NCBI GenBank assembly: GCA_947396885.1
Contig: OX377203.1
Span: 4,464,001-4,528,000 of the forward strand
Direction: 5' to 3'
Length of the DNA: 64,000 nucleotides
DNA from: Heligmosomoides polygyrus polygyrus
Taxonomy: Eukaryota; Nematoda; Chromadorea; Rhabditida; Heligmosomidae
Part shown: piece after piece, positions 33,430 to 44,500 of the stretch
Layout: the number at the start of each line of letters is the position of its first letter
Position numbering within the stretch: position 1 is the stretch's first letter
Notes under the pieces: generated by a model
Told to the model about the DNA's origin: nothing
The model's input: the letters and a program-made list of their open reading frames with translations, nothing else
Databases searched by the model: none
Made by a program: the position numbers and the translations under genes

Positions 33430-34255
33430 ATGATTCTGTTCCAGATGGAGTCGGTTCGCAGATTTGCCTCAACCGTGCACGATTTCTGGCGGGGCGTGGT
33501 CGAATGGCGAAGCCCCGCCTCAGCACCGTACCTAATGTTGGTCAACGTCGCATTCTGGTAAGTTACGTCTACGTTATTGTTGTTTTTGTTCTTATTTTTC
33601 TCCAGGATATTCCTTTCGTTTCTAAAGTTCTATGCACGATTTACACGAGGTTTTCTAGAAGTGGGATTTTTTGTTGGTTTCCTAGTTGGGAGGGGGGGGG
33701 GGGTATTTTAGACGTAGGTGCGCGGTGTCTGCAATTGCAGACATTCGAGTTCCAGACGCACGTTTCAAAAGGGCCTGTTCATACTTCGCGACAAGAGCGA
33801 CTCGTCGCCCATGCAAAACATGCATATCGAAACCGATCGCGCACCGCCGAAGCTTGTTCATACTCGAACGCCGGCGCTGTTGCTCTAGTCGCTCTAGTCG
33901 CCTGTTCATACTTCCCGGATGCTGAGCGCGCTGTGCTTTGTCGCTCTTATCGCTGCTGTCGTGAAGTATGAACAGGTCCAAAGAAATGCGCGCCACGCCA
34001 CTTGACGCGCTTCTGCGCGATATGACGCCACGTGGCGTCTGCTGGTTTTATTCGCGTATAATGTGCCACATAATTACCAAGGTTGCATCGAAGTACTTCA
34101 GGTCAGCGGCTTTGTACTGCTCTGAGCTAGTCCAGCTCCGAATACTGCTGTCGATGGCGGCTGGAGTGGTCGGTTGGGACGTGCTGCTTTCACCGACACA
34201 TGAGCGAAGCATAGCTACTCATTTGGCGTTGTGGCCTGTGCAGTCAATATGGCGG
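33430..34255 (+). CDS. Two exons encoding a reticulon-type membrane hairpin (N-terminal part of an ER-membrane protein)
   Basis: Exon 1 is 33430-33557 and exon 2 is 34102-34255; the junction is in phase (TG|G gives Trp). ATG at 33430 is first in frame after a stop at 33427; a second in-frame ATG at 33445 directly follows TTCCAG and could be the real start after trans-splicing. The product begins MESVRRFASTVHDFWRGVV, then VEWRSPASAPYLMLVNVAFW and a second hydrophobic stretch RILLSMAAGVVGWDVL, ending LALWPVQSIWR. A charged segment followed by two linked hydrophobic stretches resembles the first hairpin of FAM134/RETREG or ARL6IP1. That is an inference from pattern. Exon 2 ends in phase 0, whereas the exon at 38576 needs one leftover base, so if this is the 5' end of the downstream gene an exon is missing between them. 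A MITE (33771-33979) fills most of the intron. Confidence 0.55.
33771..33979. mobile_element. MITE of the CATACTTCG family in the first intron
   Basis: Ends GGGCCTGTTCATACTTCGCG and TGAAGTATGAACAGGTCC are flanked by AAA on both sides (33768-33770 and 33980-33982). It contains an extra internal end sequence near 33903. Confidence 0.65.
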
Positions 34256-34259
34256 GTGA

Positions 34260-35140
34260 GTGAGAGCTTATTTTATTCTTGCATTGCGAAGTGTTTCGTT
34301 TTTGCTGGCTAAACTTTTATTTTTCAAGTGAAACTTACTGCCGTTCACCGCTGACGATAGAAATTTCATTCAAAAATGAGCGGAAGTTCTATAAAACTTG
34401 TGTATCGTCAAATTGGACACTCTTCTATGCAGATTGACGCCTTTGAAATCAATGTGATTGTCTTCCACACTTAAACGAGCTTCCTCCACGAAATGTCCTC
34501 TTGATTTCCACCATTCCGAGCATTGTCGGTCTGTGGGTGCCTATCCCAGCTCCTTTCAACTCAAGATGCTAGAGAGCTAGAGGAACGCTGAGGGAGATTA
34601 GCTTTTGTTTAATAAAAATGTAGTGCGACTTTCTTTGAAAATTTTGAGTTCAGCCACCCAATAAGTGAACGAATTGCTTAAAACTACTCAAGCTTTTTGG
34701 CAGAAAAATTGCGTTTTGAAGCTTATTATAGAGTATAAAAGGATAACCCTCTTTTAGCGTGTCAAAAGTGGATCGCGCCATACCCTCGTGAGGGTTGCAG
34801 CGGTTTCAATTTGATTGATAGTATAAACGCTGCTTACTTGGAACAGCGAAGTGATATGTGTGTTTTCTACAAATGTTTCAGTTGCACCGCAGTATAGCGT
34901 GTAGTTCCTCACAGTCAGAATTTTTGCTTTCAGTCAAATGAAAATCACGACGTCCTGGACGAGTGCGTGGCGCAGTTTCAAATAAGCGTCGAACCAATGC
35001 TTTTCCTTGAAAAAGAAAAATGTAAGAAAATTTTCAACGGTGAACAGTTCAACTTATTGGAGCAGGTGAATTGAGAAAATTAGAAGAAAGGCATATAAAT
35101 TTTTCTTGAACAAAACATTATTCTAACCTCTTAGAAGTAT
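34260..35140. other. Intron sequence; dispersed repeat, no secure exon
   Basis: Contains a dispersed AT-rich repeat (TTGGACACTCTTCTATGCAG and GAAATCAATGTG segments). A frame 34932-35031 after TTTGCTTTCAG and before GTGAAC would fit the phases needed between 34255 and 38576. It resembles repeat sequence near 56130-56170, so I do not call it an exon. Confidence 0.3.
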
Positions 35141-35224
35141 TTTTGTTGCGATCAAATCTCTAGCGCCAGGCGGACTCGAACCCGCACCTCTTGCTGACCG
35201 GGCGGGAATGCGGTAGTAAGGAAC

Positions 35225-35897
35225 ATGTTCCGAACGGCAGCTAGTGTATGTACAGGAGAAGATGAGCGGAATGAATCCCTGGAGGTGGCTCGGGAGATAG
35301 CCGTTCTCAACGGCTATTCTCTCCGTAAACCCTCATTCAGACCCAGGGGGAGGGCAGTTCAGGAAAAAGCACCACTCCAACTACGAAAATTCCATTTCTG
35401 GTGCCGTTCGTCTCCGATGAAGTGAGCACTTCTATACGGAAGTGTCTGAGGAGATCTGGGCTAGAAAATGTGGTTGCGGTCATTGATCTTCCACCTGACA
35501 ACCTTAAGACCAGGTTGGTCTATAGGTCAATCGACTATATGACCGCACTTGTGGGACCCCTGATTGTGTGGTTTGCCCAGGGGGAAAGGAAGGTGACTGC
35601 ACCGTATCGGGTGTAGTCTACCTGATGTCCTGTCAAGCTTGTGGCGAGGAGTACATCGGCGAAACTGGCCGTCCTCTGCACGTGAGGATAAAGGAGCATC
35701 TGGATGGCAAGGAGAAGCTTTGGGCATCCACTGCCCTAGGCTACCACAGGATCAATTCTCATGGAGGGGAGGATTTTGGAGTTGGAGTGAGGATTCTGGG
35801 ACGCGAGGTTCAAACGTCGGCGCGCAAAGCCCTTGAGGCGTTCTGGATCTACTCCAGGGGTCCCAAGGTCAACCGGAAAGGGGAATGCCTGTTATAA
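35225..35897 (+). pseudogene. Penelope-like protein C-terminus with GIY-YIG endonuclease, one frameshift
   Basis: The upstream part reads EIAVLNGYSLRKPSF and VPFVSDEVSTSIRKCLRR, the linker typical after the reverse transcriptase of Penelope-like elements. The frame shifts near 35535. The downstream part has a Cys-rich stretch (CGTPDCVVCPGG), then SGVVYLMSCQACGEEYIGET (GIY-YIG core as VVYL...YIGET), RPLHVRIKEH with the conserved Arg and His, and a C-terminal ALEAFWIYSRGPKVNRKGE with the conserved Glu and Asn. The nuclease core itself is uninterrupted. Stop at 35895-35897. Confidence 0.82.
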
Positions 35898-36121
35898 CGC
35901 GCGAACTCAAGCCCTACCTCAGTCTCGCATTCTAACCTGGGGTAGGTGCTGTCCCGTACCCCTGCTTACCTTGTGCGGCTTCCTTTGGTCCTTCAGTGGA
36001 CTATGGTGAGGTACAATATTCGGATTCTCTCTTTGTTCAGGCTTCCAGAAATTTGACATTGAATTTTGTAAGGTTGAAGAGATGTTTGATGGGGTAACTC
36101 CTAACTGACTTGACCCTTCCA

Positions 36122-36157
36122 GGCTCTGAAGAAGGCGATTCAGCCGAAACGTTAGCC
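36122..36157 (+). ncRNA. Hammerhead-ribozyme-like motif in the Penelope-like 3' tail
   Basis: Order: GGCT, CTGAAGA, A, GGCGATTCAGCC (stem II, 3 bp plus loop), GAAAC, GTT, AGCC. GGCT and AGCC pair perfectly as stem I. The conserved CUGANGA and GAAA boxes and the A-U pair before the cleavage base are all present, with U at position 17. Stem III is only AC/GU with no loop, so cleavage would need a dimer. One unpaired A precedes stem II. Confidence 0.55.
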
Positions 36158-36229
36158 ACGAATAAAGCCGTTTACCAACCTCGTGAAGAGCTCAGCAACT
36201 CTACAGACAATGCTCTACACCATTATACC

Positions 36230-36850
36230 ACCTGCGCTGCTTGAATGAACGCAACATCCACACCTCGGGGAACCGATCAGCACCCAAACGTATATCAGGA
36301 TGGGCAGGCCGCTGCTATCGGCATGGAACGGTGAAGTTGATGGTATTGATAGAAATGATTCAAGTCAGCTTCATTAAGCCTCAAGTGGCTGAAATTGAGG
36401 TTGTAGGCTGTCAAAACGATGTCTTGCTGCGACCAATACTCTAGCGCAAGGCGAGACTCGAACCCGCACCTCCTGCTGACTGGGCGGGAATGCTTTAAGC
36501 CATTACACCACCGGCGCTGCTTGATCGAACGCAGCATCCACACAAATGATCGCAAAAAACATCGTTATAACAGCCTACAATCTCGATTCCAGCCACTTGA
36601 GGCTTAAAGAAACTGATTTGAATTGTTTTTATCAAGACCATCAGCTTAACAGCAGCGGCCTGCTCATCCCGATATACGGGTGGGTGCTGATCGGTTCCTC
36701 GAGGTGTGGGTGTTGCGTTCAATCAAGCAGCACTGGTGTTGTAGTGGCGTAGAGCATTCCTGCGCGGTCAGCAGGAGGTGCGGGTTCGAGTTCCGCCTGG
36801 TGCTAGAGTGTTGATCGCAATAAAACATCGTTATAAGGCTTGCAACCTCA
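36230..36850. repeat. Overlapping tRNA-like palindrome copies
   Basis: Includes tRNA-like units near 36450-36525 (-) and 36725-36806 (+), with the same GATCGAACGCA, CTCAAGTGGCT and CGATGT flanks as 31099-31583. The left part is the far side of the copy split by the Penelope-like element at 35214-36207. Confidence 0.6.
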
Positions 36851-37913
36851 GTACCAGACAAATGAGCCTTAAAAAATGACTTCAATCATTATTCTAGCCT
36901 TTTCGGAGAAAATCTAATTGATTCTGGAAGAAGCTCATTCTGATTTGGAGATTCATTCTGATTGATTTCGGTTAATTTTGCTTAGATGATTGTCCAATTC
37001 GATTTGAAATTTGTTCAATTTTACGAGAAAATACTATATATGGGATCCGTTCAATGTCGTAGTGGTCCACAGTAGCGAGTTCCGCGAGCTTATGGTATTC
37101 CCTGCAGTCTTCCATTCAGTTAGGAAGGCTGGTGGTCTAGTGGTAGACCTGTATGTGAGGCATGTTCCATCGGCTGGGCGACAAAAAAGTCATTTTGTAG
37201 GCCAAAAATGCATTCAAATTCCCCCAACAATGCCCTGTAGAAGTAGAATGCGTGGCGCATACCGAGATTTGATCGACTGAAGCCGTTCTTTCACCCTTTA
37301 TCTGTTACTCGTTCATTAAGAACTGTTTAGACCGCTGTTGGGTCACTGGAGGCTGATTCTTCTGTTAGCCTTTAGCCTCATCCTAAACTGTCCTCTTGAT
37401 CTTCAGCTTTCCAGACGTTGTCGGTTTGTGGCTGCCTATACAGCTCCCATCAACTGAAGATGCAAGAATTGGAGACGGCATGCATAGCTGCCTATGCTAC
37501 AGGTTATTCTTATCGTTACTCGTTTTTGTTTCTTCACCACATAACTAATCTTTTCGTGGAACGTTATATGTCGTTAATCTGGCCTACATTGGGATGCATG
37601 AAAACACCAGACAGCATCGAACTTCCGCGCTCCTCTTTAGGGGCGTGTATTGTCGGTTTCTTGATGGGCTGACGGTGTCAGTGCTATGATCAGCTGGCGT
37701 CAATGGCGACAAAAAACAGTTCTCGTCCCGTCAATGACGACAAAAAAAAACAGTTCGTCAGTTTGTCCGACGATTCGTCGGTCTGTCCGTCCGCGCAAAA
37801 TTAATTGCCGTTGGATAGGCTTCAGTACATGGAATGAACCAGTGGGTTGACATGAATCAATGTAATTGTGATGACCATTGAATGGGCTTCCTAGAGTATC
37901 GATCGACCAATCA

Positions 37914-38236
37914 TAACGATGTTTCGTTGCGATCAAACTTATAGCGCCAAGCGGGAGTCGAACCCGCACCTCCCTATCACCGGGCAGAAATGCTCTACGC
38001 CTTTACACCACCGGCGCTGTTTGATCGAACGCAACACCTCGTGGGACCGATCAGTACTCACCCGTATAACGGGATGAGCAGGCCGCTAATATCAGCATGA
38101 AACCAGTAAAGCTGATGGTCTTCATAGAAATGGTTAAAATCAGTTTCTTCAAGCCTCAAGTGGCTGGTATCGAGGTTGTAAGCGGGTTCAAGTCCCGCCT
38201 GGCGCTGGAAGTTTTGATCGCAACAAAACATCGTTA
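37914..38236. repeat. tRNA-like palindrome, partly deleted
   Basis: Ends ATAACGATGTTTCGTTGCG and complement. The left arm has a full tRNA-like unit (about 37945-38020, minus). The right arm is reduced to the T-arm GCGGGTTCAAGTCCCGC and acceptor end. Confidence 0.62.
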
Positions 38237-38575
38237 TGACAGCTTACAACCTCGATACGAGCCACTTGAGGCTTAAAGAAACTGATTTCAATCATTTTGA
38301 TCGACCAATCAATCAATATCAATTGATTTTGGCCCAGAGTTTACCGTTCGAGGTTGGAATCGCGAGAATATTGAGGAGCTGCGTGTGTCTCACAATAAGT
38401 GAGCAAAATCAATCGATCAATCAACATCGACTGATTTAATCTCGCCTTCCTCACGTAGGCCACATTGACGACTTGTAACAAGATATAGGTCACAAATTTT
38501 GCGTTCAAGGCATTTTAACGTCTTCTATAAAGTGCCGTTGGCTTTTGACACGTCCAGTGCGCTTCTTCTTTCTAG

Positions 38576-41500
38576 TGGGTTGCCTTCTGGTGAACCCCGT
38601 GTGGAACTACTATGAGGTCAACCAGAAGATCGCCAGTGGCGGGAAGTTCTGCGGTCGAAAAATAGCCGAAGGCGCAACGGTATGCTGCAGTCAATATGGT
38701 TTTGATCTACTCATTGAGATGTGGGACACCTTGCAGATAGTGATTGTGCGACCTCTACAAATGGTCTACCGCGCCTTGAAGTATGTGGTGCTGCTGCAGT
38801 TTATTCCGCGTGAGTTCGCGTATTTTATGTGGCAAAGGTTTTCTGGTTTGCAAATCTCCATGTAATTTTGGGTCCTTTGAGATTTTGTAAGACTTCTGAG
38901 CAGAGGTACTCGAATACTAACAACTATTTGTCTCATTATCAGTCTAGAAAGAACAATTCAGATTTTGTTATCGAATGAGATGGTCCGTTAGGGTCGTACT
39001 ATGTATTTATTAGTTCATTTAGTGCGCTTTACAAAAATGATGAGATTTTACTAACCTGACCCTTCTCTGAGATGTGTAATAAACTTAACCAAATCGAAAA
39101 CAAACGCCACAAACGTAAACATAAACAAACATACATAAACATACTCTTATTAGGAAACCTGGAATGTAATAGCTTTGGTACGGAGGAGAATGTTATGACG
39201 CGGATTGTGAGATGAGGATGATGATTTTTTAATCGACGAGTGTTTCCTTCAGCGTGACCGAGATTGGTATCACTCTTTGTTGCCGTTTACGTTTCAGCGT
39301 TGTCGCCTTCTTCAGAGCCTGGAAAAGTCGAAGTCATTTGAGAAACTGCCCCCTCAAATGCCATTTCATTCTGAAGAAACTCATCCAAAATGCTAAGAGA
39401 CCACGAAAACGACGCCGTAGGAAGTAGAAAAGAAGGCTAACCTTAGGTGTGGACAGAAACGTCCACCGTCACCCTAGCTGGGCGAAAGATGGGTGAATGA
39501 GCTTAGAGCTCGGGGGACCACCCGCCTTAGGGACCTAACCAGTCATGACCCGGAGGTCAAAACCTGCAGAGGGCGACGTACGGGTTTTGACTCTAGCTCA
39601 TCACTCTGGGTTATTTTGAACTCTCGAAGCGCTATACATTGCGGCAAGGTCCCCACAAATCAATAGGAAGGACGAGTGCTTGGCTGTGACTCAGGAGCTG
39701 GCGCCGTACGTCGCCCTTTACGGGGTTTGACCTCTGGGTCGTGACCGGCTAGGACCCTAAGGTAAGGCGGGTGCTCCCAAGGGCTCTAGTCTCATTCACC
39801 CATCTTTCTTCCAGCTAGGGTGTCGGTGGACCTTCTGTCCACATCTAAGGTTTAGCCTTCCTTCGACTTCCTACGGCATCGTTTTCGTGGTCTCTTCGCC
39901 TTCTGGATGGGTTTCGGCAGAATGAAATGGTATTTGGGAGGGTAGTTTCTCAAATGACTTCGACTTTTCCAAGCTGATGGAGGAGAAAACGCTGAAACGT
40001 AAACCGCATTAAAGAGTTATACCAATCTTGGTCACGTTGAAGGAAACACTCGTCGATTAACAACGTCAAAGGTGCCTAGATTCATCAAGAGTCGGAAGTG
40101 GGATGATGATTTTAGTGTTTCAATGCCATTTTACTATTTTCATATCGAACTGGACACTTCTAAGCAAGCTTGACGCTTTTGAAATCAAATTGGACAATTT
40201 TCACATTAAAACAAGCTTCTTCCACATTAGGGCCTGTTCATACTTCGCGACACCAGCGACTGGAGCGACAGCGCCGGCGCTCGAGTTTGAACACTTTTCT
40301 GCGGCGCACGCTCGGTTTTAATCGATATGCATGTTCTGAACGGGCAACGAGTCGCTGTTGTCACGAAGTATGAACAGGCGCTTAGACGTGGCCAAATTGA
40401 TCGATTGTGTCGCTTAATCAATATGGTCACTATACGTGGCGTCGCGTCGCTCGGCATCGAAGTATAAACGGGGCCTTACAGTAGAGACTCCCCAACGGCT
40501 AGAGTAAATTTCTGTACATAGAAAATTTAGCATGACTTTCTTTGAAATGTTCAAACTCACCCATCCTAATAGGTGAACACGCTACTTCAACTACGATGTG
40601 TTTCTTGACAAAAATCGTTGACGGTTTTGTTTTGGCTGACGTTTTTGCAGCTTTGCCTTTTTCGAAGCCTGCAAAAGTCGGGAACGCTCGCTTCACAACG
40701 CTTCTCGCCCACATCGCCCAGATGTTGTGAATGCTTTCGACCTTTACAGTGATGTGGAAGAAGCCCGTTTTAATTTGAAAAAAAAGTCAGTTTGATTTCA
40801 AAAGCATCAAGGTTGCTTAAAGAAAGGTGTCCAATTTGACCCGAAAATGGTACATAATAGATAGGTCAAATATGCACATTTAAGAACGTTTTATGTGCCT
40901 CCATAACAGCAGCTAAAACCAGAATACATGGCATATTAGAACGAATCGATGGTCGCCGATTTTCGACTCGTTCCATAAAGAAGGAAAAAACGTAAAAATT
41001 GATGGCCTTCCTAACATTCAAGAGCAGGAGGTGCTTTACGCGGCTGGGATTAAATTAGGGATTACGAACATGAATGGATAAATGAGAAAGGGATACCTAG
41101 AAGACGGCCGACGGATGAGTGTCTGTGATGGGAGTCAGGAGATTGCCGTTGTTTGTTGACGGCGAGTGAATCGTCGTGACTGTTTGTTCATATGTGGGAG
41201 CTGTGGACACCGTGTAATACATTTCTATGGACGATTTTTCCCATTTCCATGCCCTTCGATGCTTGCCTATTGAGCTTTAATGGCCGTCATTTTGCACTTT
41301 TCACTGCCGAATTGCGTTTCGTTGAACATGTTTCGTATATTTTCTGGTTGATTATGTTGGAGAGATTAGTACTACTACGGATTTGTCAAGATTAAGCTAC
41401 AGTAATATCTGTACTAGTTTTGTTAGTGATAAAAATTGAGTCTTCACAGTTGTCGGTCCTGATAAGCTGCATGATCCACAAGGTGCGAGCACTTCGGAGC

Positions 41501-44500
41501 GCGACGAGGTTCAACGGGTGTTCACGGTGATTAGCTCGAATTACTGGGTCGGAACGGTACGCGGCGACGGTTTTGGCCTCAGTCGACTAATATGCAATTT
41601 ACACTGATGATCAGTGGACTACATCGAGAGCTGTCCTTTCTTACATTATTTAGATGTCTTTCTGGGTACAGATTCTCTCTATCTGACCTTCTCCCTTCCT
41701 ATACTCTTTGAGTCAGAGAACTTTTAGCTCAACTTTTTGATCTCCATTTTTTAGCAGGAAGGGTTTCCCAACTCAGGGTGAGGTTTTGCGATGCTATTTT
41801 GACAGGGTGTAGGGCCGTGTGAGCGGAGCCCAGAATTACAGATAGTTTCTGCTGAACGCTTCTTTGAAGACCTGAAAAAGATGTGTGAAAATATGTGCGC
41901 AACTCTCATCAACCCCTGTGACACCCCACGAGATGTGCCTCGGTGGCGCAGTCGGTAGGAGTGCCAACCCATACGAGCACACCGGCGTGATTTCGAGTTC
42001 GCGTCCGCGTACTGCCAATATTTTTGCACAGTTTGTCGTTATTACACTTTCTAATCACAGGACTCAATTTTAGACCTTCAATGCTTACAACAATCCAAGA
42101 CTCTATTTGCGCCTTCATATGTGCTAGTTTTTTTTTCTTCGTGGGTGGCAGTTGGTTATGTCGACGTTTATCCAAGTCCCTTCTCTACACCCTACGCGTT
42201 CAACGAAAAAGAATTGGACATTCTTTGCCAGGGAGAAGGTTGTTCCTCACTGGCTTTTGTAGGATGCTGCTGGTGTGACAAGAGCTTGTGTTTACGTGTT
42301 TCGTGGTTTTCTACCGTAATTGTTAACTAAAAGGGAAGAGCGATAAGACCTTTTATTCCCAGAGAAATGATATGGTGCAGTACGCATCGCTGAAAAACTA
42401 GCTCATATGAGGGTTAAGTAGACAGCCTTGGTTTGTTGTAAGCATTGGTGGTCTAAAATTGACTCCTGTGATCATGAGGAAACGTAATAACAACAAACTA
42501 AGGGCCTGTTCATACTTCGCGACAAGAGCGACAAAAGCGACAAGAGCGACAAGAGCGGCTGGGGCGACGGACATAGTGTGGTGTACGTAAATAATTGCGT
42601 GCTCCACACTCCGTCCGCGACGAATGTAGTGTGAAATGCGTAATTATTAACGTACACCACACTACTTCCATTGCCCCAGTCGCTCTTTTCGCTCTTGTCG
42701 CGAAGTATGAACAGGCCCTAATATTTGCGAAAACATTCGACTCGAACTAAAAAGCCCGTCAGTGTGCTCCTATGAGGCGGCACTCCTACCGTCTGCGGCA
42801 CCGAGGCACACTCGTGGGGTGTCACGGGGTGTTGACTGATCAGTATTGCGCACCGTTTTTACAACTCTTTTTCAGGCCTTAAAAAAGTGTTCAGCTTAAA
42901 CTAACTGTAATTCTGGACTCCGCTCACACGGCTTTACATCCTATCAAAACAGCATCGCAAAAGCTCACCATGAGTTGGGAACCTTTCCTTGTTAGCCTCT
43001 AGTCCTGGGCACTCCCTTGTAAATTCGCAGTTATGGCGAGATATGTTCGGCTGAATAGTTTTTTTAAATGAATAATTCAAAAGTATAAAAGTGTGATGTA
43101 GAGAGCCAATTCTTTTCATTCGTACGGAATCTCTAAATTAGCAGCCGGCTTTCTAATTGTCTTCGCTAGCAGCTGGTTTCCCAGAATTCTTCGTTGTTGT
43201 TGTTTTTTGCTGATTTTCAAACTGAGCGACTCGTGTACATTGGTGTTGTTGTGGATTTTCGTAATTAAAGCAGGCTAAGACCAATTTTATAACAGTTGTA
43301 AAAAAGTATTTCTACGGTAAGAACTGATACGCTAGGCGGGACTCGAACCCGTACCGCCTGCTGCTCGTGCACGAATGCCCTACACCATTACACTACCGAC
43401 GCAGTTTGATCGAACGCAACATCCACACCTCGTCGAACCAATCAGCCCTCACTCATAAGTCGGGGCATTCGATAATGCAGCACCGGTGGTGTACGGAGTA
43501 GTGTTCTGCCTGACAAGGGAAGGGTCTGAAGCGTATGTCTGAACGGGGGGGGGGGGGGGGAGCGAGTCGTATAGGGAGAATCCTCACCCCTCAATTGGTT
43601 TGAAAATGTGTTCATTTTCTGCCAAGTCGCTAAACCCAATGAGTAGGGGGTCACAATGGGAAACGGCGCAGCACGCGTTTGGGGGTCTTGTACGCCCGCA
43701 GATGCTCCAGCAGCCAGTGGCTCGGAGCACAGATGGGTAGAGGGTTGAGTCATGCGAGAGAAGTCAGGGGATTGGCTCCTCTGCGCTGCTGCACTTTTGC
43801 ATTTCAACTGATTGGTAGAGATTTGGGGATTCTGGCGTCTATACCATTTTCAGACGTTTTCTGCGCATTTTTCCAGCGGTACGTTGTGGTATTCAACATG
43901 GTGATGTATAAATGTTCAACACCAGTGATACACAGGTACAAAGTGGATGACAGACCACTGGTCAGCTTACAGGTAGCGTATAAAGGCTACAGCCGCCTCA
44001 TAGCCTGTTTCCATACATGGACAAAAGGCTTCGGGAAAAACCATCCCGTTCGGATTTTCAAAGGAGACCACGTTGTGACGTCGGAGGTGGTTCAAATGAG
44101 AAACGAGGTGTGCGGGTCCCGGAAATTGAGCTAAACGGCATCGATACACTCTTTCCCTCATGTCTGCCCGTCACCTGGAGATCAGAGGTCTGCTGAAGGT
44201 GTTCTGGAACCTAACACCAACAATGTCCGCTGACGGTCGAGTGGTGACCCACCTGCTCACGCTGAAGTGCGGCCCATCTTTAGACAAGGAATCTTCGAGG
44301 GAAGAAATCAAGCTGGCCGAAGGGATGGCCAGCATACTCAACGACTTCGAAGCACGTCAACTTGAAGTTGACGAAGACGAACAGCTGGAAGTGGTGGAAG
44401 AAGAAGAGGAAGATTGGGATCCGCAAGATGAACTGAAGGACGTGGAGAGGCAAGCAAGCAGTGGGCATATGATAAGGTTTTCGGGTGGAACTCTTGTTTC

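Larger units (their letters stand above)
35214..36207 (+). mobile_element. Penelope-like element, 5'-truncated, inserted in a tRNA-like palindrome
   Basis: Carries the C-terminal part of a Penelope-type protein with a GIY-YIG nuclease, then about 270 bp of 3' sequence ending TAAAGCCGTTTACCAACC plus flank. The element interrupts a tRNA-like unit: the left part ends GCGGGAATGC, and the right part resumes AATGCTCTACACC, so AATGC may be a duplication. The 3' tail holds a hammerhead-like motif (36122-36157). The reverse transcriptase part is missing. Confidence 0.75.

Noticed and set aside
34932..35031. Possible exon between the hairpin exons and the helix exons
   Set aside because: Splice sites and phase fit, but the sequence (ACGACGTCCTGGACGAGTGCG) resembles repeat sequence near 56140, so it is probably transposon-derived. 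It remains the best candidate if a linking exon exists.
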